Shown here in pieces: positions 1-5,926 of a stretch of 5,926 nt of DNA. The DNA is from SCUN01 sp964343975 (GTDB taxonomy: Bacteria > Acidobacteriota > Vicinamibacteria > Vicinamibacterales > SCN-69-37). Below the pieces are notes generated by a model. That model did no database searches and was not told the origin of the DNA. It saw nothing but the letters and a program-made list of their open reading frames with translations. The position numbers and the translations under genes were made by a program. Within the stretch, counting starts at the first letter, position 1. The number at the start of each line of letters is the position of its first letter. The stretch is from the NCBI GenBank assembly GCA_964343975.1, contig CAYFLU010000196.1, positions 1 through 5,926 on the forward strand, given 5' to 3'.

Positions 1-1346
<1,346 letters not shown>

Positions 1347-1384
1347 CTTCTGATCTTACTTCGCCCTCTCCCCGGCGCTCCGGC

Positions 1385-4195
1385 TTACTGCTTCTCCGGC
1401 ATGAGGCTCACGCGGACGTATCGTTCGACGTTCAAATACTGCCGGGCGGCCGCCTGAATCATCGCGGCATCGATCTTCCGGTAGTAGTCGGGCACGGCCA
1501 GCAGCGTCTCCGGATTCTCGCCGTACTCATATTTGAGCGACAGTTGGCTCAGCCAGTAGTTGTTCTGCTTCGTGTTGCTCTCGAACTCGCGCAGGAACGT
1601 TTCGATCGTGTCCGCCACGTCTTTCGGCGTGGGGCCGTTGGTCTTCAGCTTCTCAATTTCCGCGAAAACCGTCTTGACGAGTGCGTCGGTGCGTTTGGGA
1701 TCGCTGCCGAAGTCGATGCTGAAGGAATACTCCGGCCGCGGATCGCGCGAGAACGACGGCGTGGCCGACACCGAGTAGGTGCCGCCGAGATCTTCGCGGA
1801 GCGTTTCACGCAGGCGGTTCTCGAGGACGTTGGCCATCGCGCGGATCGCCACGCGCTGTTCCTGTGTGTACTGGAAGGCGCCGCTGAACACGATCGTGCT
1901 CGTGCTCTTCGGCTCGACGCCCTTCTCGACGATCTTCTCGACGACGCCGGCCGGCGGCTGCGGGGAGACGTCCTTCCAGGTCTCGTGCGCACGCGTGGCC
2001 GGCAACGAGCCGAGGTACTTCTCGACGAGCGGCTTGATCGTCTCGATGTCGAAGTTGCCGACAAAGGTGAAGGTGAAGTTCGCCGCGTCGGCCATCCGCG
2101 CCTTGTAGAACGCGGTGGCCTTGTCGAGGTTCATCTGCGTGAGCATCGATGCGTCCATCGGCTTCGCGCGGAACGCGTTCTGCGACAGGATCGCCGTGAG
2201 CGTGGTGAAGAACGCGTACTCGGGCTGCGCCGCCTGATTCGCGAGCATCGCCTGGCTCTGCGTGAGGATCGTCTGAAACATCACGGGATCCGGGCGCGGC
2301 GCGGTGAAGCGCAGGTAGATCAGCTGGAACATCGTCTCGAGATCCTTGCGCGACGCGCCGCCGCTCACGATCGTGGCGGTGTCGCTCATGCCGACGTTCG
2401 CCGATGCGATCTTGCCGGTGAGCGCCTTGCGCAGGTCGAGGGCGCTGAGCTTGCCGAGGCCGCCGGCGCCGACGAGGCCCGCCGAGGCTGATGCCGACAC
2501 GAAGTCCGCGTCGCTGGCGAGCGACGTGCCGCCCGGGCTGACACCGCGGAACAGGATCTCGTCATCTTTCACCGTCGTCGGCATGAGCGCGACCTTCACG
2601 CCGTTCGAGAGTTCCCACTCGGTGATGCCGAGCGCCGGCTTGGCCGAGGCCTTCACGATGCTGCCCGGGGTGGGCGTGGCGTCGAAGAACGGCGCACTGG
2701 TCGTCGTGTCGACATAGGCCGACACCGGACCGGCCGCCTTCATCGCCGCGGTGAGCGTCGCTTCGGTCGGCACCTTCACGCCCGGCTTGTCGGGCGCGGA
2801 CACGAGCACCACGCGGTTGTCGGCGGGGATCCAGGTCTTGGCCATCGCGTTCAGCTCGGCCAACGTAATCTCGGGCAGGAAGCGCTGGTAGAGCTGCTGT
2901 TCGTAGACGATGCCCGGCGACGGCTCGCCGTCGGTGAAATTGCGCACGTATTCGTCGGCGAATTCGCCGGACGGATGCTTGTCCTTTTCGGCGACGGCAC
3001 GTTCGAGGGAGCGGAGCAGGTTCTGACGCTCACGATCCAACTCGGTCGCGGTGAAGCCGTACTGCGCCACGCGCTGCATCTCGGTGAAGAGCGCCTGCAG
3101 GCCCTTCTCGATGCCGTCTTCCTTGACGAGCGCCGAGAGCGTCGTGGCCGACGTCGAGCGCAGCAGCGGGCCGCGGCCGGTCTGCGCCGCGATGAACGAC
3201 GCGTCGGGTTTCTGTGCCATCTCGGCGAATCGCGCCGACAGCATCGAGGTGAAGAGGCCGTTGAGAATGCTCGCGCGGTAGGCGCCGATCGTGGACTGAT
3301 CCGGCGCGGGAATCTTGCTGTAGACCTCGACCGTCGTCTCCGGCATTTCCTTGTCGGTGGCGATGGCGAAGAGCGTGCCGGGCTGCACGGGCACCGTGAT
3401 GTCGGGGCGCTTCTTCGGATTCACCGCGGCCGGAATGTCGCCGAAGTGCTTAGTGATCACGGCCTGCATCGCGGCCGCATCGAAGTCGCCCACGGCGACG
3501 ACCGCCATGAGGTCCGGGCGGTACCAGTCTTTGTAGAACGCCTTCAGCCGGTCGTGCTTGAAGTTCCGGATCACGTCCATCGTGCCGATCGGAATCCGGT
3601 CCGCGTAGAGCGAGCCCTTGAGTAGCACGGGGAACTGGTTGTCCTGGAGCCGCGCGCCGGCGCCCCGGCCAAGACGCCATTCTTCTTCGATGACGCCCCG
3701 CTCCTTGTCGATCTCGGTGGGGTCGAATGTGACGTTGTGCGCCCAGTCTTCGAGGATCGTCATCGACTTGTCGAGCACGTCGGGCGCGTCGGTCGGGATC
3801 TCGAGCATGAACACGGTCTGATCGAAGCTCGTGGCCGCGTTCACGTCGGCGCCGAAGCGCATCCCGATCGACTCGAGGAACTGCACGAGCGCCTGCTTCG
3901 GATAGTGCGTCGTGCCGTTGAAGGCCATGTGCTCGACGAAGTGCGCGAGGCCGCGCTGGTCGTTCTCTTCGAGGATCGAGCCGGCGTTGACGACGAGCCG
4001 GAGGTCGGCGCGCTTCTCGGGGATGCGGTTCGGCCGGATGTAGTACCGCAGGCCGTTGGCAAACGCCCCGGTGGTGATGGTGCGCTCGAACGGAATCTTC
4101 TCGGTGAGCGGTCCCTGCTGCGCGAACGTGAGGGCCGAAGCAACGAGAAGCGACGAGACGACGAGCAGCGCGCGAACGCGACGTGACACAGACAT
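1385..4195 (-). CDS. Secreted M16 family zinc metallopeptidase (PqqL-like, two M16 halves in one chain)
   Basis: This is a zinc endopeptidase predicted to act in the periplasm or outside the cell, degrading peptides or small proteins inside a clam-shell chamber. The product has 936 residues, close to the roughly 930 of E. coli PqqL. An N-terminal signal peptide has basic residues RRVR, a hydrophobic stretch at about 9-22 and a probable cleavage after TFA (residue 25). The inverted zinc motif HFVEH is at 85-89, and the third ligand is probably Glu172 in the ERGVIEEEW segment. The second half (from about 520) begins like another M16 domain but lacks HxxEH, as is usual for the inactive half. It carries Arg800 and Tyr807, the R/Y pair seen in M16 C-terminal domains, with the same 7-residue spacing as R824/Y831 of human insulin-degrading enzyme. 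A longer reading from GTG at 4225 would add ten residues, but ATG at 4195 has AGGGAG six bases upstream and gives a clean signal peptide. No sign of PQQ genes is present, so the pqqL name is not applied. Confidence 0.96.
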   Translation of the reverse strand: MSVSRRVRALLVVSSLLVASALTFAQQGPLTEKIPFERTITTGAFANGLRYYIRPNRIPEKRADLRLVVNAGSILEENDQRGLAHFVEHMAFNGTTHYPKQALVQFLESIGMRFGADVNAATSFDQTVFMLEIPTDAPDVLDKSMTILEDWAHNVTFDPTEIDKERGVIEEEWRLGRGAGARLQDNQFPVLLKGSLYADRIPIGTMDVIRNFKHDRLKAFYKDWYRPDLMAVVAVGDFDAAAMQAVITKHFGDIPAAVNPKKRPDITVPVQPGTLFAIATDKEMPETTVEVYSKIPAPDQSTIGAYRASILNGLFTSMLSARFAEMAQKPDASFIAAQTGRGPLLRSTSATTLSALVKEDGIEKGLQALFTEMQRVAQYGFTATELDRERQNLLRSLERAVAEKDKHPSGEFADEYVRNFTDGEPSPGIVYEQQLYQRFLPEITLAELNAMAKTWIPADNRVVLVSAPDKPGVKVPTEATLTAAMKAAGPVSAYVDTTTSAPFFDATPTPGSIVKASAKPALGITEWELSNGVKVALMPTTVKDDEILFRGVSPGGTSLASDADFVSASASAGLVGAGGLGKLSALDLRKALTGKIASANVGMSDTATIVSGGASRKDLETMFQLIYLRFTAPRPDPVMFQTILTQSQAMLANQAAQPEYAFFTTLTAILSQNAFRAKPMDASMLTQMNLDKATAFYKARMADAANFTFTFVGNFDIETIKPLVEKYLGSLPATRAHETWKDVSPQPPAGVVEKIVEKGVEPKSTSTIVFSGAFQYTQEQRVAIRAMANVLENRLRETLREDLGGTYSVSATPSFSRDPRPEYSFSIDFGSDPKRTDALVKTVFAEIEKLKTNGPTPKDVADTIETFLREFESNTKQNNYWLSQLSLKYEYGENPETLLAVPDYYRKIDAAMIQAAARQYLNVERYVRVSLMPEKQ

Positions 4196-4201
4196 CGACA
4201 G

Positions 4202-4207
4202 CTCCCT
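4202..4207 (-). promoter_or_regulatory. Ribosome binding site of the M16 peptidase gene
   Basis: On the minus strand the sequence AGGGAG lies six bases before ATG at 4195, an ideal Shine-Dalgarno position. It decides the start in favour of 4195 over the in-frame GTG at 4225, which has no comparable site. The site lies inside a small potential hairpin (4197-4223), so its accessibility could vary; that part is inference. Confidence 0.75.
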
Positions 4208-4217
4208 GTAGGGCCAC

Positions 4218-4228
4218 TCTGTCACAGA
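4218..4228. repeat. 11-bp perfect palindrome TCTGT-C-ACAGA upstream of the M16 gene
   Basis: Two 5-base arms are separated by one base, 22 bases upstream of the M16 start codon and within the 69-base gap after the arabinofuranosidase gene. It could be a small operator for a dimeric regulator, or chance. It lies in the only stretch between these two genes where a separate promoter for M16 could sit, but I see no convincing -35/-10 pair there. Confidence 0.3.
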
Positions 4229-4246
4229 ACGGCCGGGCGAGGGAAC

Positions 4247-4262
4247 TCCGTGCGCGAACGGA
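4247..4262 (-). terminator. Weak hairpin just after the arabinofuranosidase stop codon
   Basis: Two bases beyond the TAA of the GH51 gene, the minus strand reads TCCGT, six loop bases, then ACGGA. This gives five perfect pairs, extendable by two G-T wobbles. There is no following T-tract, so it is a poor intrinsic terminator. It could attenuate transcription or protect the 3' end of an arabinofuranosidase message, leaving part of the transcription to read into the M16 gene. It may also be chance in GC-rich DNA. Confidence 0.25.
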
Positions 4263-4264
4263 AC

Positions 4265-5830
4265 TTAACGGATTTTCACCTTCAGGATCGTCAGCGAGTG
4301 CGCCGGGAACGTGTAGGTCAGCGTGCTGCCGCTCACCGTGGCCGCGGCCGTGCTCGTCACCGGCCGCACGGTCGTGTCGCGTCCGTAGGTGTGCGTCGCC
4401 TTGAGGTCGGCGTTGTTCATCTGCCACACGCCCACGGTGGCTTCAGGCACGCGGTCCTGCGTCGTGATCGCGGTCGTGAGGTCTTTGTCTTTGCTCCGGT
4501 TGACGACGTTCACGAACAGCTCGTTCGTCTTCGCGTTGAAGGTCGTCGAGACGTCGAGGTACTTCGCTTCCTGCGGCCGGTTCTGGATCTTGTAGGTCGG
4601 CGCCTGCACCCACGCGTCCACCGCCACGTTGTTCCGCTGCTTCCCGTATTCGACGATGGGGAAGTAGATCGGCTGGAGGAAGAGACCGGTCTTGTTGGCC
4701 ATGATCGGCGCGATCACGTTCACGAGCTGCGCGATGTTGGCCATCTTCACGATGTCGGCGCGCCGGAAGAATGAGTTGAAGAAGCCGCCCATCGCCACGG
4801 CGTCTTCGAAGTTGTAGATCTCTTCGAGCTTCTGCGAGTTGCCCGTGCGGTACCAGACGTTCCACTCGTCGTAGGCGATGTAGATCGGCCGCGGGTTCGG
4901 GCCGGTCTGCACTTCCTTGATCTGGTTGGCCGTGCTCTCGATGTAGAAGTCGACGTTCTGCTGCGCCGCGCCGAGATACCGCTCGAAGTCGTTCGCGCTG
5001 TTGTTGATGTAGGTGTGGAGCGCGATGTAGTCGATGTCGTTGCGCAGCCGCTGCAGCACCGTGCGGTTCCACAGCCGCCAGTCGGCGCCGTAGTTGCTCG
5101 AGCCGCTCGCGATCAGCTTGATCGACGGATCGGTCGCCCGCATCGCCTTCGCGGTTTCGAGCGCCATCTTCGTGTAGTCGTCCACGTCCTTGTGGCCCAT
5201 CTGCCACGGGCCGTCGATTTCGTTGCCGAGCGCCCAGTACTTCACGCCGTACGGCGCGTCGTGACCGTTCTTCTTCCGTTCATTCACCCACTTGGTCGGC
5301 TGCTTGCCGTTCACGTATTCCACCCAGAACCGCGCGTCGTCGATCGTGCCGAGACCGAGGTTCACGCAGATGTACGGCTCGGCACCGGTGAGTGCTGTCC
5401 ACTGGAGGAATTCGTCCGTGCCGAAGCGGTTGCTCTCGACGTCGTTCCAGGCGAGGTCGAGCCGGCCGGGCCGCAGGCTCTTCGGGCCAATGCCGTCGTA
5501 CCAGTTGTAGCTGCTGACGAAGTTGCCGCCCGGCCAGCGGATGATCGATACGCCGAGGTCCTTGACGGCTGTGAGCACGTCCTTGCGATAGCCGTTCGCA
5601 TCCGACAGCGGGCTGCCTTCTTCGTAGATGCCGCCGTAGATCATGCGCCCGAGATGCTCGGTGAAGCTGCCGAAGAGGAGCGGGTCGACCGTGCCGATCG
5701 CGCGGTCGATGTCGACCTTGATCTTGGCCGTGCCCGCTGCGGCCGGCGCCTGCGGCGCCGCGGCCGGATGCACGTCACGCAACAACAACCCCATCACGGC
5801 CAGAGCGAGCACGAGCGGCAATCGACGCAT
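4265..5830 (-). CDS. Secreted GH51 alpha-L-arabinofuranosidase
   Basis: A retaining glycoside hydrolase of family 51 that removes non-reducing terminal alpha-L-arabinofuranosyl groups from arabinoxylan, arabinan or arabino-oligosaccharides. The product has 521 residues, near the usual ~500. Family landmarks are LLFGSFTEHLGRMIYGGIYE (51-70), RWPGGNF (98-104), the acid/base Glu204 in ALGNE (200-204), HTY (272-274) and the nucleophile Glu322 in DEWNVWY (321-327). The two glutamates are 118 residues apart, close to the 119 (E175/E294) of Geobacillus AbfA. The TIM barrel is followed by a beta-sandwich domain from about 390. The N-terminus has a signal peptide (MRR, hydrophobic 4-17) without a lipobox cysteine, so export to the periplasm or outside is predicted; the cleavage site is unclear because prolines follow the AAA stretch. 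ATG at 5830 is preferred. Extending to 5908 would bury the signal peptide behind 26 residues and overlap the divergent gene; GTG at 5845 is a less likely alternative. No ribosome binding site is visible, but a -10-like TATTCT sits six bases upstream, compatible with a leaderless message. It is the first of three co-directed genes. Confidence 0.96.
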   Translation of the reverse strand: MRRLPLVLALAVMGLLLRDVHPAAAPQAPAAAGTAKIKVDIDRAIGTVDPLLFGSFTEHLGRMIYGGIYEEGSPLSDANGYRKDVLTAVKDLGVSIIRWPGGNFVSSYNWYDGIGPKSLRPGRLDLAWNDVESNRFGTDEFLQWTALTGAEPYICVNLGLGTIDDARFWVEYVNGKQPTKWVNERKKNGHDAPYGVKYWALGNEIDGPWQMGHKDVDDYTKMALETAKAMRATDPSIKLIASGSSNYGADWRLWNRTVLQRLRNDIDYIALHTYINNSANDFERYLGAAQQNVDFYIESTANQIKEVQTGPNPRPIYIAYDEWNVWYRTGNSQKLEEIYNFEDAVAMGGFFNSFFRRADIVKMANIAQLVNVIAPIMANKTGLFLQPIYFPIVEYGKQRNNVAVDAWVQAPTYKIQNRPQEAKYLDVSTTFNAKTNELFVNVVNRSKDKDLTTAITTQDRVPEATVGVWQMNNADLKATHTYGRDTTVRPVTSTAAATVSGSTLTYTFPAHSLTILKVKIR

Positions 5831-5836
5831 GGCGAG

Positions 5837-5842
5837 AGAATA
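5837..5842 (-). promoter_or_regulatory. Candidate -10 hexamer (TATTCT) of the GH51 gene
   Basis: Minus-strand TATTCT matches the TATAAT consensus at four of six positions. It ends six bases before ATG at 5830, so initiation would fall on or next to the A of the start codon. That gives a leaderless mRNA and would explain the missing ribosome binding site. No -35 is recognisable (GGCGCG at 17-base spacing), so the call is tentative. Confidence 0.35.
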
Positions 5843-5851
5843 CACGGAGTA

Positions 5852-5861
5852 GGCGATCGCG
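5852..5861. repeat. GGCGATCGCG repeat, copy 1 (divergent intergenic region)
   Basis: Ten bases identical to 5911-5920, 59 bases apart, containing the palindrome GCGATCGC. This copy is non-coding and sits between the two proposed -10 elements. Confidence 0.45.
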
Positions 5862-5872
5862 CGCCGCTCCGC

Positions 5873-5878
5873 TACGCT
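5873..5878 (+). promoter_or_regulatory. Candidate -10 hexamer (TACGCT) of the right-edge gene
   Basis: TACGCT keeps the T1, A2 and T6 positions of the -10 consensus and ends six bases before GTG at 5885, again pointing to a leaderless start. An AGGG at 5880-5883 could alternatively serve as a very close ribosome binding site. The -35 position (TAGGCG, 5850-5855) is weak. Confidence 0.3.
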
Positions 5879-5884
5879 TAGGGC

Positions 5885-5926
5885 GTGCCGCACCTCACCG
5901 AATGGCAATGGGCGATCGCGATCGCC
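5885..5926 (+). CDS. 5' end of a divergent gene, possibly a TauE/SafE-type membrane permease (partial)
   Basis: From GTG at 5885 the frame reads MPHLTEWQWAIAIA and is open to the window end (14 codons). A short polar start, a W-Q-W segment and an alternating hydrophobic run fit the beginning of a polytopic membrane protein. TauE/SafE sulfite-exporter family proteins often begin with a similar WQW-plus-hydrophobic pattern, which is the only reason for naming that family. GTG is supported by a -10-like hexamer six bases upstream and by divergence from the GH51 gene. An ATG at 5902 in another frame (MAMGDRDR) is an alternative but has no ribosome binding site or promoter support. Existence of the gene is moderately likely; the family is a guess from 14 residues. 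Confidence 0.45.
   Translation, partial: MPHLTEWQWAIAIA
5911..5926. repeat. 16-bp perfect palindrome with two overlapping GCGATCGC octamers
   Basis: GGCGATCGCGATCGCC is its own reverse complement and includes copy 2 of the GGCGATCGCG repeat. It touches the window edge, so it may extend further. It also encodes the AIAIA start of the putative divergent protein, so coding constraint alone could explain it. Confidence 0.5.

Larger units (their letters stand above)
5831..5884. promoter_or_regulatory. Divergent intergenic region between GH51 gene and the right-edge gene
   Basis: These 54 bases separate two start codons pointing away from each other, so both promoters must lie here or inside the opposite gene. 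Neither side shows a TTGACA-like -35 at the expected distance or a good ribosome binding site. Each side has a -10-like hexamer immediately before the start codon. The centre holds the palindromic octamer GCGATCGC (5853-5860). Confidence 0.55.

Noticed and set aside
1347..1384. Possible terminator between the M16 gene and the helicase (CCGG-AGCG-CCGG)
   Set aside because: Only four pairs and no T-tract; in GC-rich DNA this is likely chance and does not argue against co-transcription.
1544..2491. Long plus-strand open frame opposite the M16 peptidase
   Set aside because: Arg/Glu/Leu-rich antisense shadow of a well-supported M16 coding region; no domain or ribosome binding site.
2400..2700. 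Possible second zinc site in the C-terminal half of the M16 protein
   Set aside because: The position corresponding to HxxEH reads SASAGLVGAGGLG, with no His or Glu ligands; the half is inactive, as is normal for this family.
3450..4427. 325-codon minus-strand frame overlapping the M16 start and GH51 end
   Set aside because: It is a +1-shifted reading of two confirmed genes and their gap, with a His/Arg/Ala-rich sequence; it cannot be genuine alongside the M16 signal peptide and HxxEH motif.
5015..5881. 288-codon plus-strand frame opposite the GH51 gene
   Set aside because: Antisense to the catalytic core of a recognised GH51 enzyme, with Val/Arg/Ala/His-rich composition and no motif.
5831..5908. 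Longer GH51 start at 5908 adding 26 residues
   Set aside because: It would place the signal peptide internally, run through the intergenic region and overlap the divergent start at 5885.

Overview
The window is GC-rich, with codons ending mostly in G or C, and almost all of it is coding on the minus strand. The content is a secreted GH51 arabinofuranosidase, a secreted PqqL-type M16 zinc protease and a DeaD-like RNA helicase. Together with possible leaderless starts, this suggests a soil-type, polysaccharide-using Gram-negative bacterium. Acidobacteriota (for example Vicinamibacteria-like) is my best guess, from overall resemblance only; no rRNA or other phylogenetic marker is present.

Layout, in the direction of minus-strand transcription (right to left). 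At 5830-4265 is a 521-residue exported alpha-L-arabinofuranosidase with both GH51 catalytic glutamates. A 69-base gap follows, holding a small hairpin, an 11-bp palindrome and a good ribosome binding site. At 4195-1385 is a 936-residue exported M16 metallopeptidase with an intact HxxEH zinc site in its first half and the R/Y substrate-binding pair in its second half. After 38 bases comes a DEAD-box RNA helicase that starts with GTG at 1346 and runs off the left edge after 448 codons. Its helicase core is complete, but motif III reads AAT instead of SAT. At the right edge, on the plus strand, the first 14 codons of a divergent gene begin at 5885; they resemble the start of a membrane protein, possibly of the TauE/SafE type.

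The three minus-strand genes are close enough to be co-transcribed, but their functions (hemicellulose side-chain removal, envelope or secreted proteolysis, RNA remodelling) do not form an obvious pathway. The 54-base divergent intergenic region (5831-5884) has a -10-like hexamer exactly six bases before each of the two start codons, which suggests two leaderless transcripts. It also holds one copy of a GGCGATCGCG sequence; the other copy lies in a perfect 16-bp palindrome at the right end of the window.

I see no mobile element, CRISPR array, tRNA, rRNA or riboswitch, and no clear evidence of a previously undescribed system. The points worth a second look are the motif III substitution, the matched divergent start architecture and the GCGATCGC repeats.
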